NCBI GenBank assembly: GCA_964036045.1 | Contig: OZ038399.1 | Coordinates: 23,012,170 to 23,076,169 of the forward strand | Length of the DNA stretch: 64,000 nt | Origin: Eutreptiella sp. 'Long Island Sound 2002' | Lineage: Eukaryota; Euglenozoa; Euglenophyceae; Eutreptiales; Eutreptiaceae | Direction: 5' to 3' | Part shown: positions 1-8,753 of the stretch, one piece after another | Layout of the letters: every line of letters begins with the position of its first letter | Position numbering within the stretch: position 1 is the first letter of the stretch | The notes under the pieces: generated by a model | Seen by the model: only the letters and a program-made list of their open reading frames with translations | What the model was told of the DNA's origin: nothing | Databases searched by the model: none | Position numbers and translations under genes: made by a program

Positions 1-1098
1 GTCCAGGAGCCTCTCCGCCACATCCAACACCGGGTGCGGGAGAGCCTCCGCAGCCCCTCCTTGCGCCAATTGGAGGCGCGGCGCCCAGTCACCTTTGCGG
101 GCTTTGGCGACGGGGCTGACGGCCCAGCCCTCCGCGCGGCGATGCGCGTCACCTCCACGGAGCTGGATAAGTCGCTGCTGCGTGGCCTCATGGTGGGCAC
201 CCTCGGGACGGCAGCGCGGGTATCCGGCCATGACATGCGGACCGACTCCATGTGCCCGCATTGCGGGGCGGCGCATGAGAATGAGGTCCTGGTCCTGTGG
301 GACTGCCCAAAGTGGAGCGGGCCAGCGAGACGTGGAGCCCCTGGCTACAAGACGCGGTGGCAGCCCTCCCCAAGCTTGGGCCGCCCGACCAGTGGTCGGC
401 TTGCTTGCGGAGGGCGGGCCTCTTCCTCCTCCGGCCGGCGCAGGGGGTGGAACGGGCTCTCTTGGACGAGTTTCTGTATCGCATGTACGGCATGTACCCA
501 GCGGTCCTCGCCGCCCGCATGGCCGCCGGCCGCGGGGACCAGGCGGGCCACGGGGACTCTCTGTTCCCGGACCAGCCGCTGCCGCAGCCCCGCAATCCCT
601 TCCCCTTGGACGACTTTGTCGGCCCCCTCCCAGGGGACATGGTCCGCAACCAGCCGCGCCTTCTGCCAGGGGCCCCGCCGGGCTGGCGGTGGCCCCTGGA
701 CTTTGTCCAGGACTTGGTCCAGTGGGCACGGGGGCTGGCCTGCGTGCCGGGGCCGGCGGAGGTGTCGTGGGGTGAGCTGGCCCTAGACTACGGGGCCTTT
801 GTGGGGAGGGCGCTCCTGGCCTCCCCTGATCACCGCCCGCGGGGCACGCGCCTCCCGCCGAGCGGAAGGGCCCAGTACTGCGCAAAGCGGCGGGGCTGGT
901 TGAGCGCCACCTGGTGGCCGCCACAGTGCTGTGCGGAGCCCCCCTGGGGCGGTGTCGCTCCCTCCTCACCCTGGGGGGCCACGTATGCACTGGCCTATTG
1001 CCTGCCCGTTCTTTGCGGCTCGCCACGAGGTGATGCTGCAGCTCATGCGCCCCCGACGTCGCTCCCGGATGTTTTTGGCCGCATCTCGGCCGCCCTGA
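1..1098 (+). pseudogene. 3' coding end of a LINE-type retrotransposon, frameshifted
   Basis: The window opens inside a reading frame (codon phase 1) that carries a zinc finger of the CPHCG…VLWDCP type at about 268-310. Fingers of this kind sit at the C-terminal end of many algal LINE reverse-transcriptase proteins (family knowledge). Just after WDCPKW the plausible protein jumps to the frame that reads ETWSPWLQDAVAALPKLGPP and runs on with FLYRMYGMYPAVLAARM and PPGWRWPLDFVQDLVQWARG. It jumps again near 875 (VLRKAAGLVERHLVAA…) and once more near 1010 (FFAARHEVMLQLM), with a stop at about 1098. At least three frameshifts make this a dead copy. The RT domain lies outside the window. The GC-rich, Pro/Arg/Ala-rich composition is unlike the chromoviruses further right. 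Confidence 0.7.
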
Positions 1099-1500
1099 GT
1101 AGCCGTGCAGCGCCATGGCATCAATTCCCACCCCGGGGTCGCAGGCGGCCGCAGCCAAAGGCCACCACGTCCATAGCGGACATGTTCCGCGCCCCCCTCC
1201 CCTCCCCTCGCTCTCGCTCTGCAGCTGTCGACGTGAGGGAGGGCTCCCCTGACCATGTGGTGAACGCGCCCCCTGCGCCTTCAACACCGCAGTCCACACT
1301 GCCGCAGCGGCAGTAGCACGGCAGGGCAAGCACAGAAGAGACTCACTCCCCTCTGGCTCGTCCCTCCTAGCTGCCGTGCAGACTGAGGCGGCGAGCTTCT
1401 AGGGGAGGACACGGGCGTCTGAACTCGACTCGGCCCACCTCCCCACCCCTCGACCTCTGTACATATTCCAGTGGACGCTAAAAGACGAAGGCCCTCTTCA
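1099..1500 (+). repeat. LINE 3' untranslated tail
   Basis: Non-coding GC-rich sequence after the broken LINE frame. The stretch 1427-1488 (beginning ACTCGGCCCACCTCCCCACC, ending near GACGCTAAAAGACGAA) recurs with a few differences at about 12354-12416. In both places it runs straight into the dispersed short repeat containing CACCCTATTTGGGT or its variant. This suggests it is the conserved LINE 3' end. Confidence 0.5.
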
Positions 1501-2000
1501 TATGTTTTTCACCCTATTTGGGTGTTGGATGGGGGATGAGGCGGCTTCGAAGGGGCTGGGGCACAACCTGCTGATGCAGTTTTCCACCCTACGCAGATCA
1601 AAAATGGAAATCATCTAGAAGAGAGGTTGTTAGATCAAGTGCAGGCGCGAGCGTCGTATACCCCCCTTTTTTGGGGTCGTTCGCGTAGCATACCCCATTG
1701 TATGGTTTCTGACGTCTAACCCCTTGTAAAATCATCATTTTAGGACCAAAAATGATCTCCCAATGATTTTTTGGATTTTGAACCCCGTACCCCCCCCCCG
1801 CAGCTAGGTACCCTTTTTTTTTGGGGGGGGGGTTGGGGGGGGGGGTCAAAACCATACCCCAATGCACTTTTTGATTCTGAGGCCTCTATCCCCTAAAACC
1901 GGACGTCACTTTTTTGAGGGGGTGGGGGGGTGGGGGGTGGGGGTCAAAAGTTTTCGCTCATAAGGCTCCAAGCAGTGGGGAGGCACGTTGCTATAACAAC
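1501..2000. repeat. Dispersed short-repeat copy followed by G-rich low-complexity sequence
   Basis: 1501-1620 contains a copy of the family seen at 2.97-4.1, 11.74-11.91 and 12.4-12.66 kb (CACCCTATTTGGGTGTTGG, GGGGCACAACCTGCTGATGC, then TCAAAAATGGAAAT). From about 1770 to 1960 the sequence is mostly long G or T homopolymers. No gene is supported here. Confidence 0.5.
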
Positions 2001-2071
2001 ACACCCTGGTAGAATGATAACACAGACGACTACAGTTTTTTAGGTCGGCGGTTCGAATCTTGGTCGATCCA
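2001..2071 (+). tRNA. tRNA-like sequence (degenerate)
   Basis: An A-box-like TGGTAGAATGATAAC is followed about 35 bases later by a B-box-like GGTTCGAATC, with the spacing of a type I tRNA. The T stem and acceptor stem do not pair well, so this is a tRNA-derived relic or the head of a SINE rather than a functional gene. It faces a related sequence on the opposite strand at 2108-2183. Confidence 0.35.
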
Positions 2072-2075
2072 CTGT

Positions 2076-2103
2076 CGTCGGCGCCGCCGCCGCCGCCGCC
2101 GCC
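2076..2103. repeat. CCG trinucleotide run between two tRNA-like sequences
   Basis: About nine GCC/CCG units make up the loop region between two inverted tRNA-like sequences. The run could extend a hairpin or cruciform. Confidence 0.7.
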
Positions 2104-2107
2104 ATGT

Positions 2108-2183
2108 TCGCCCGAACGGGGTTCGAACGGCCGACCAAAGAGTCTGTGGGCGGCTGCATTACCATTCGACCATTACCTGCCCT
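2108..2183 (-). tRNA. tRNA-like sequence, convergent with the one at 2001-2071
   Basis: Read on the minus strand it shows ATGGTCGAATGGTAATGCAG (A-box-like) and CCGTTCGAACCCCG (B-box-like). It aligns end to end with the plus-strand tRNA-like sequence at 2001-2071. The 15-mers at 2043-2057 and 2122-2136 are reverse complements with one mismatch. The anticodon stem is poor, so a working tRNA is unlikely. Confidence 0.35.
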
Positions 2184-2960
2184 GCAGACCATCTTACTCC
2201 CCACTGCTTAGGGCCGAAGTTTGCCCCTGACAAAAAACCCAATTTGTGTGTTTCTGTCTGTGTGACTTACTGCTGGCTTGGCTGACTGACTGATTGGCTG
2301 GCTGTTAGCCTCTCTTCGAGGTGCACGCCTAAATCCAATAGAATCACCTCGCAAAGGTTGTTAGATCAAAGCCAGGTAGGCATATAAAGGGGAAAACACC
2401 ACATACCCCCCATTTTGGGCCTTTTTGGGCCTATTCGCGTACCCTACCCCAAGGGGTTGAATTGTTAGTTTACCCCCTTGTATAATCATTATTTTGTCCA
2501 ATACACGCATCCCCCAATGAGTTTTTGGTCCAGACCCCCCCCAGACCCCCCCCCCCAGACCCCCCCCACTTGAAACCCACTTTTTTGAGGTCTTGAGGGA
2601 GGTGGGGGGGGGGTCAAAAAATGACCCCCACTTTTTTAGAGTCGAAGATCAGGATTCTTTTGGTTTTTTTCGATTTTGAGCCGAAAAGTTGTTTCCGGCT
2701 CCCGACTCCATGGGGTTTGTTTGGGGCAGAGTGGGACGAGGCCTTGTGCATTTTATGCACTTTTCAGCCATTTTTGCTATGTTGGCAGTTTTGGCGACCT
2801 CGGTGACCCCGTGGTACCCACTCTCAGAGGTGTGAGTGGGGATGTTGTGACGGTATATGCCTACTAGGATACAAAAGCACGGTTTTTGCAGTCTCTAGCC
2901 CTGCTTAGGGCCGGTCAAAACCTGTGCCAAAAACGCGAAATGACTGTTTCCACCAATAAT
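2184..2960. other. No gene seen; low-complexity and repeat-derived
   Basis: Contains a TGACTGACTGATTGGCTGGC…CTCTTCGAGGTGC motif (about 2283-2325) that recurs near 12703-12750, then C- and G-homopolymer blocks at 2530-2620. Short open frames at 2621-2867 show no recognisable domain. Confidence 0.5.
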
Positions 2961-2969
2961 GGCTTACAT

Positions 2970-4110
2970 GAGTGAATGATGCAGTTTTTCACCCTGGACA
3001 GGTGAACAATCGAAGTTTTCGACAATTTTTTTTTCATACCATGTTCACCTAAAATAACCATCCAAGGTATGTAAAGCATGTTTTGGGCAGTATTTTGGTA
3101 TTTTGAACCTTATTCGGGTATTGGGTGCGGGGGGGGGGGGGGGGGGGGCTCCCAAGGGATTGGTACACAACCTGCTTTCCACCCTGGGCAGCTAAAAAAT
3201 CAAAGTTTTTGAAACTTATTTTTCTGATACCTTGATCATTTAAAATGACCATCCAAGGTATGTAAAGCATGTTTTAGGCCGTATTTACGTGTTTTGCGCC
3301 CTATTTGGGTATTGGGCGCGGCCGGGGGGGTCTCCCAAGGGATTGGCACACAATCTGCTTATGCAGTTTTTCAGCCCAGACAGCTCAAAAATGGAAGTTT
3401 TCGAAACTTTTTTTTGATATTGTGATCACCTAAAATGACCATCCAAGATACGTAAAGCATGTTTCAGCCCGTGTTTATGGAGTTTTTACCCTATTTTGTG
3501 TGCGCTTTGCTTGGGGTAGATTCTCTGCGAGGTGGACTTGCCGAAGGCAATAGAATTTTTTACGTTTCGACTTTTTCCGAAACCCTTTCGTTGCCCCTAG
3601 GATGGGTTAGGGTGATCAATTGGTGACAATATCGGTACTTGAACACCCATGGGGACCCACATAGCGGCCGCTCGGCCCGTCTAGCCCGAGCCATGGGCCC
3701 CCCAAAAGCTTCAAAAATGCTGTTTGTAGGTGGTTCAATGGCATTTGGTGTGTGCACAAACTGCTTGAGCAGTTTTCGACCCTCCATAGGTCAGAAATGG
3801 AAAATTTTGCAAAACATTGGTACATGCTATGTAAAATATGCTATGGAAAGCACATTTTAGACCCTCTTTGTGTGTTTTGCACCTATTTCGGTGCTATTTC
3901 GACGCTTATAGACGAACATGTGTCTTTCACGCTATTTGGGTCTTTGGGGGGGGGTCTCAAGGGGGCTGGGGCACAACCCGCTCATGCAGTTTTCCAGCCT
4001 CGGCAGCTCAGAAATGGAAATATCCGAAACCGTTTTTTTTTTGATATTTTGACCATCCAAAATGATGAAATATCCTATGTAAAGCATGTTCTCCTGCTAA
4101 GTGATCTATC
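2970..4110. repeat. Dispersed repeat family, three tandem copies plus two diverged copies
   Basis: Units of about 180-190 bp share GGGATTGG(C/T)ACACAA(C/T)CTGC, TGCAGTTTTTCA, a T-rich block, AAAATGACCATCCAAGG and GTAAAGCATGTTT. The ATGACCATCC landmark falls near 3053, 3245 and 3434. Diverged copies lie at 3750-3900 and 3940-4100. The same family appears at 1.5, 11.74-11.91 and 12.4-12.66 kb. No coding capacity is evident. It may be a SINE or MITE, since the T-rich tract is flanked by partly complementary sequence. Confidence 0.65.
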
Positions 4111-4122
4111 CAGCCCTGCTGT

Positions 4123-4960
4123 TCATTTGGAGAGCTTCATTATGCGTTGGCCTGTCCTGTCAGGGTGGAGCGTATGCAGAAAGGGGTTTGCTTGTTGTGC
4201 GGTCCTGACTTGCATTGGGTGAGAGAATGTCATCGCTATGCGGAAACAGGTACCTGGCAGCTTGGCACGCCCCCACCAGTGTTGCTTGTGTACGTTATGG
4301 TCCATCAACTGGATCATAAGGCTTTTGAGCTTCTGCAGTAATTGGCGAACATCGGCGGGAGTTGGGAGTTCTTTGAGTTTCTGCACTTTCTCTAAGGCTC
4401 CGCGAATAGATGCATCGGTCTCGAAGTGAGGGAAGGCGGACTCCAACTGCTTCAGGAAGTGTACCCACGACTCCGACGTGGTTAGGATGTCGTCTACCAC
4501 TCCTCGAAGCCATTCGTTCTTGCAGCCTGCGTCACGAGCATGGTTCTTTTTCCCACAATACTCGCACCACACGATGGTCTGGAATTGAGGCGGTTGCCAC
4601 ACCCATTTACCTTGTTCTCCGCGACCGCCACCACGACCGCTACCTTTCCCACGGCCTCTTCCTTTGCCTTTGCCTCTGTTGCCTTTTTGTCCTTCCGACC
4701 AGTATAAGTCTTGGATTTCTTCGTCTTGACCAACTTCGGGAGGTGGTTCCTGGTTTCGATCTTTGTTCTTGTTCCCTCCTTTCAGGAAATTAAGTTGTGC
4801 TTCGCGTTCACCTTCAACATGTTGGTCCGATATACGTTCGAGAGCAAGTTCTTCAAGCAAATCGGCCAAGTCTTGTCAGTAGGTGTGCGTTTTCGCCTTC
4901 CTTTCCACGGTCCACTGACGTTCGGTCCAAGTCTTCTTCTGGATCTTTCGGGTCAGCAAC
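4123..4960 (-). pseudogene. Scrambled Ty3/gypsy gag fragment
   Basis: The minus strand reads, with one internal stop, a segment like the capsid end of the chromovirus gag at 41-42 kb (KTWTERQWTVERKAKTHTY, stop, then QDLADLLEELALERIS). A basic Gly/Arg/Lys-rich tract and a CCHC-like knuckle (CEYCGKKNHARDAGC) follow. It then reads SWVHFLKQLESAFPHFETD, which matches an earlier part of capsid (SWGDFPKRLEQMYP in element C, TWAEVLLRLEKTFPVYETD in copy 1). Capsid sequence therefore follows the zinc knuckle, the reverse of the normal order. It could be two fragmentary gags joined head to tail or a permuted copy. Not functional. Confidence 0.6.
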
Positions 4961-5065
4961 AGGAGTTTCTCGGTGCATGTGAGGCTTGCACAGACACTGT
5001 TTATTACCCGTGCCATACAGCAGCTGGTTTGCAGTAAACGTCTCTCCCTGCCGCAACGTTAGGCT

Positions 5066-5536
5066 GTGTTGTCCCGCATTGTAGTTGTGCGGTTTGTCCC
5101 GTTGACAGTGAGGCGTGCATTTGAAAATGCTGCCAATAAGCAAGGTGTGCAGAGTGGTCGCCCGCCTTGTTATTGTTCTGATGCGCATGCCTTAGTATGG
5201 GCAGCAGCAGGGGATGTCACAAGGGTACAAGGTCACTTCTGCTTGTTGTTCCTGCAGATTGAGCACCAGGGTATACCCCTACAGGCAAACGACCCCTTGC
5301 CGTGCAACGGAGATTTATCTCGGAAGGGTGCAATTAAAAGTTTGAAACAGCTTGCAGATGTCCTTGGAGTTGCATCCTTGTCTAATGATCCATTATCTTT
5401 GTTGTTACCCCGTAGCGAGTTTATAGAGGGGGGCGAACTCCGGCGTCGGGTGCGTGCGATTGCGAGTGATCTGTCGCGTGTGGCCGTGGTCCGAATTGTT
5501 GACAAGGGACCCGGTCAATTGTGGGGCTTTTTCTGA
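5066..5536 (+). CDS. Uncharacterised ORF, possibly retroelement-derived
   Basis: 156 codons, upstream of the tyrosine-recombinase retrotransposon and on the same strand. I do not recognise the family. Visible features are a Cys pair (PPCYCSD), a Leu/Ser-rich middle, and a C-terminal ELRRRVRAIASDLSRVAVVR followed by IVDKGPGQLWGFF. The last part loosely resembles the segment before the palm in some algal reverse transcriptases (xVDKxxGxL); that is only a resemblance. There is no transmembrane segment. It could be a remnant of another element rather than a gene. Confidence 0.3.
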   Translation: MLSRIVVVRFVPLTVRRAFENAANKQGVQSGRPPCYCSDAHALVWAAAGDVTRVQGHFCLLFLQIEHQGIPLQANDPLPCNGDLSRKGAIKSLKQLADVLGVASLSNDPLSLLLPRSEFIEGGELRRRVRAIASDLSRVAVVRIVDKGPGQLWGFF

Positions 5537-6203
5537 CAGTGGGCCTGGGATGAGCCGCAGAGTGTTTTGCTGCAACAGGGGTACACAAGGGAGTCGCGTG
5601 ATATGCCAACAGTGTTGAGCGATTTACATGCCTCTATTTCTGCTAATAATTAGCGCACAAAGTGCTGACCTCCATTCTGTGTGGTGCTGTAAATTGAGAG
5701 TTGATCAGCTGCGGAGGTGGGGACCGTTCTCAAAAACAGATGACGGCATAGTGCAGTGGTCTGCAAGGGGCACGATCTTTGCCCTGCAGCAATTCAGAGA
5801 TAACCTGGTTGTCGCTTCAAAAGGCCCGGGGGGGGGAGGGATGTCATGCAACCGGTATGCACTGTGCTTGAGGAGGTTTGGTCCCTGAGGGTTGTCTGTG
5901 ACTGTTGGGCAAAGAATCCAGAGTTGTCGTGTACCAGCGCTTGCATGCGCCGGTCACTCACTACCATGGGTATCTCAGTACACCTGCTGTTTCCCCAGTA
6001 ACAGTAGTTGTACACCATACTTTGTTTTGTTCATTGTGATGCCCTGTTCAATTCAGAATTTTATAAACTATAACAGGGCCTTCAGACGAAGGTTCTGTCT
6101 CTTTTGCTGCTCAGGCCGAACAGCTGATCTGCTTCCACTCCTTTGAGAGCTGTTCCTTCTGTCTTCGTGGATTTTCAATTGGTGGCCAAGCAGCAGTATA
6201 AAA
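5537..6203 (+). other. 5' non-coding region of the YR retrotransposon
   Basis: No supported gene. It includes the left copy of the 23-bp repeat (5964-5986). The first ATG of the gag-like frame (6204) lies 217 bases beyond that repeat. Confidence 0.5.
5964..5986 (+). repeat. Left 23-bp direct repeat of the YR retrotransposon
   Basis: Contains CCATGGGTATCTCAGTACAC and continues CTG; identical to 10940-10962. Flanking bases on both sides differ, so the match ends sharply. Probably an A1-type segment of split direct repeats. Confidence 0.6.
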
Positions 6204-7238
6204 ATGGAGGATGCACTGTCGTTCGCGGATTACATCCAAGGGGACGCCCATGGAGATTTTCGACTTGGGGCGGATACCAAGTCCTGGACGCGCCGCAAGC
6301 TGGTCCTGATGCGTGAACTCCGGGGTATGCCTGACGAGGGGGAGGCCTGGGCCAAGAATTTCGCGTCCACCGTCTCGTTCACGGGTTCTCGGGACGAGTT
6401 CCTCGACCGCTTGGTGGGCTACATGCTTCTGGAGGACGTCACGCTGGACTTCGCCACTGGGGCGTTCAAAAAGTCTTCCCCCGCAGCTCTGACAGTGCCG
6501 GCGCCTGGGACAGTGGACCCTGCGATCCTTAAATTGCTGGAGGACCAGGGTCAGCTCATCAAGTCCCTTACCGCCAAGGTCCAAAGCATCACTGAGGCGC
6601 CACCGAAGGACCAGTTGCAGGTTCCTGCATTGTCACTGAGGGCCATCCACGATGCGGACACGGCTACCAACCATCCCCAGTGGATTAATCGTGCCCTCTT
6701 CCTCCTGGTGCGACTGCTCAAGTTCGAGAACGTCCCTGCCTCCACGGTCACTATGGTTCCCAAAATGTCCGATGCCGCGGCTAAGGAGATCATGCTGGGC
6801 CTCAGTGACGAGGACAAGAGGGACGACACGCCATGGACCAACCGTAAACACCCAGATGGGTCTGACAGCATGGACGCGTCCGACTCCGCGCAGGTTTCTG
6901 AGAGGTTTCACAACCTAGTGCAGGCACTGTGGACGCTCGTTTTCTCTGCGACGGCCTCTTACAGGGAGCGGTACGAGGGAACTTCTGGTTCTTCATCAAC
7001 CTCTGGATCTCAAAAGGAGTCGGATGTTCGGCTGGAGGAGGGCCTGTCGGAGGCGGGCAAACGCCTGAAGAAGGCCATGCGTCGGCGTTTCAAGATCATC
7101 GACGGTGAGGAGTTCTTCGAAATTCATAAAAACGAGTGGGTGCGCACGACTGAGGATCCCGTCGGCCCGTGCAAGACCTGCAAGGCTCGTGGTGAGGTGA
7201 CCCGTCACTGGGTCTGGAGGTGTCCCTTTCTTGAGTGA
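6204..7238 (+). CDS. Gag-like protein of the YR retrotransposon
   Basis: 344 codons from an ATG in the context AAAATGG. There is no strong similarity I can name. The N-terminal half is mixed helical, and a Leu-rich segment (ILKLLEDQGQLIKSLTAKVQ, about residues 113-132) could form a short coiled coil. The C-terminus carries a CxxC…HxxxxC finger (PCKTCKARGEVTRHWVWRCP) just before the stop. Position first in the element, size and terminal finger support a nucleocapsid/gag role. The TGA stop (7236-7238) is followed in the same phase by the recombinase frame, so a gag-recombinase fusion by stop readthrough is possible. Confidence 0.6.
   Translation: MEDALSFADYIQGDAHGDFRLGADTKSWTRRKLVLMRELRGMPDEGEAWAKNFASTVSFTGSRDEFLDRLVGYMLLEDVTLDFATGAFKKSSPAALTVPAPGTVDPAILKLLEDQGQLIKSLTAKVQSITEAPPKDQLQVPALSLRAIHDADTATNHPQWINRALFLLVRLLKFENVPASTVTMVPKMSDAAAKEIMLGLSDEDKRDDTPWTNRKHPDGSDSMDASDSAQVSERFHNLVQALWTLVFSATASYRERYEGTSGSSSTSGSQKESDVRLEEGLSEAGKRLKKAMRRRFKIIDGEEFFEIHKNEWVRTTEDPVGPCKTCKARGEVTRHWVWRCPFLE
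7236..7238 (+). promoter_or_regulatory. Single in-frame UGA between gag and recombinase frames
   Basis: The recombinase frame continues in the same phase directly after this TGA and has no ATG for about 120 codons downstream of it. Recombinase expression would need stop readthrough, reinitiation or a spliced transcript. The sequence alone does not decide which. Confidence 0.4.
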
Positions 7239-8753
7239 CGAGACGCGCCGGGGGGGCTGGAACCGATCTTGGAGCTGGCGAGTCCGGCGGTGGCAGTGGC
7301 GCCGGTTTCGGAGTGGGTCGGAAAAACCATTGATTGGAGGTCCATCGCGGCCTTGTGGCGAGAGCTCGGGTATGCGGATCCAGCGGACGACGTCCAGACA
7401 TGCCTCATCAGCACTTGGAAGGAGGGGACACGGAATTCCTATGGTTCACACCTTCGACGAATCGCTTTCTTCCATGGGTCGGCACCGGCGGGGGACACGC
7501 AGAGCCTGGCGGAGAGTATTTTGCTCCTCCTCTTCCGGTCGGGATATCGACCCGCAACGCTACGGGGCGCCGTGTCGGCGTTACACGCTGTATGGGTCAT
7601 GGGATGGATACCGCCGTTACGATGGGAACGCCTCTGGCGCCTCGCCCGTGCGCCGGTGGCTACCCCGGGAGACCGCCCTTACGCAGGCCCCCATGTTCTG
7701 CAGGTCATGGCCGAGGCCTGCCAGACTCCGGAGGACTGGGCTGTCTTCGCCGCCGCCGTCCTCTCCTTCAGCAGCCTCACCCGCGTGGGGGAAATCGCAT
7801 CTGTCCAGCGCTCCGGCCTGCGGGGGAAGGCGGTGGCTTTCTGGGGCCTCAAACGGGACTCGCGCTGGGTTTCCCGTGACCTCGGCAGTTTTGCGGGCGA
7901 ATGGGCCCACTGGTTGCGGCGCCAGTTTTCTGGACGGGACGTCATGGTCGACAGAGCCGCCGTCCTCGAAGAGGGTATGGCCCGACTGCTCCAAGGCAGC
8001 CGTTACGCGGCTTACCGCTGGCACTCGTGGCGTCGCGCGGGGGCTGCCTTCCTCCGATTCCGTGGCCTCCCCTGGCGCTACCTATGCTGGTGGGGACGCT
8101 GGGCCAGTGTGCGCATGGCGCACTTCTACGCAGCGGCACCAGAGGACTTCACCTTCCACTCGAGCTCACGCCTGCCGTGGCCAGCGAGTCAGGGGGTCAA
8201 GTGGATCACCACCGACACAGCCGAGTTCTGGCCGTCATCGCTCATGGGTCTCTGCTTGCCGGACGAGAGGCCCGCTAAGCTCCCGGCCACCGGATCGAAG
8301 CGCGACAGAGGTTCCGAGGCAGTGGTGGAAGGGGACGACTCCGGGGACGCTATGCAGCCGCCGACCGCCAAGCGACCTTCACGACCCGCGCCGCCTCGCC
8401 AGCCTTCGCGGAAACAAGGACAGTCAACCCCCTCGGGTCCGTCGGTGGCTACCCCGCAGTCCGCATCGACCACGGGACGCCGCACAGATCCGCCCTCCCC
8501 GGCCCGAGAATCCCCTCCTGGAGGTCCGACGGGGGGGGGGCGTTGCCCCCGACTCTTCCACCACCGCACAAGCCCCCGAGTCAGGCTCGTCGGTCGGGGC
8601 CAGCGGTTCCCCCCAACGCCAGTCCGTCGCCGCGAAGTTCAGGGGTCGGGCCCGGGACCACCAGCGAGCCGCCCCCGTTGTGCGAGGAGGAGGCGGCGGG
8701 TCTGGACTTCTTCGCCTGCGGTCTCGAGGAAGAGGGCTCGGAGCTCCTGTTGA
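7239..8753 (+). CDS. Tyrosine recombinase of the retrotransposon
   Basis: About 505 codons in phase with gag. Counting from the TTG at 7269, the catalytic pattern is Arg172 in LTRVGEIASV, a likely Lys near 195, HSWR (His252, Arg255), Trp278 in the WWGRWAS box and Tyr287 in RMAHFY. This is the R…HxxR…W…Y layout of tyrosine recombinases and DIRS-type integrases. An N-terminal core-binding-like helical region (WKEGTRNSYGSHLRRIAFFH) precedes it. The last about 190 residues are Pro/Ser-rich and overlap the RT frame. The enzyme would integrate the circular DNA copy by strand exchange, which explains the absence of a DDE integrase. It lies between gag and RT, which is unusual. Confidence 0.75.
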   Translation, partial: RDAPGGLEPILELASPAVAVAPVSEWVGKTIDWRSIAALWRELGYADPADDVQTCLISTWKEGTRNSYGSHLRRIAFFHGSAPAGDTQSLAESILLLLFRSGYRPATLRGAVSALHAVWVMGWIPPLRWERLWRLARAPVATPGDRPYAGPHVLQVMAEACQTPEDWAVFAAAVLSFSSLTRVGEIASVQRSGLRGKAVAFWGLKRDSRWVSRDLGSFAGEWAHWLRRQFSGRDVMVDRAAVLEEGMARLLQGSRYAAYRWHSWRRAGAAFLRFRGLPWRYLCWWGRWASVRMAHFYAAAPEDFTFHSSSRLPWPASQGVKWITTDTAEFWPSSLMGLCLPDERPAKLPATGSKRDRGSEAVVEGDDSGDAMQPPTAKRPSRPAPPRQPSRKQGQSTPSGPSVATPQSASTTGRRTDPPSPARESPPGGPTGGGRCPRLFHHRTSPRVRLVGRGQRFPPTPVRRREVQGSGPGPPASRPRCARRRRRVWTSSPAVSRKRARSSC

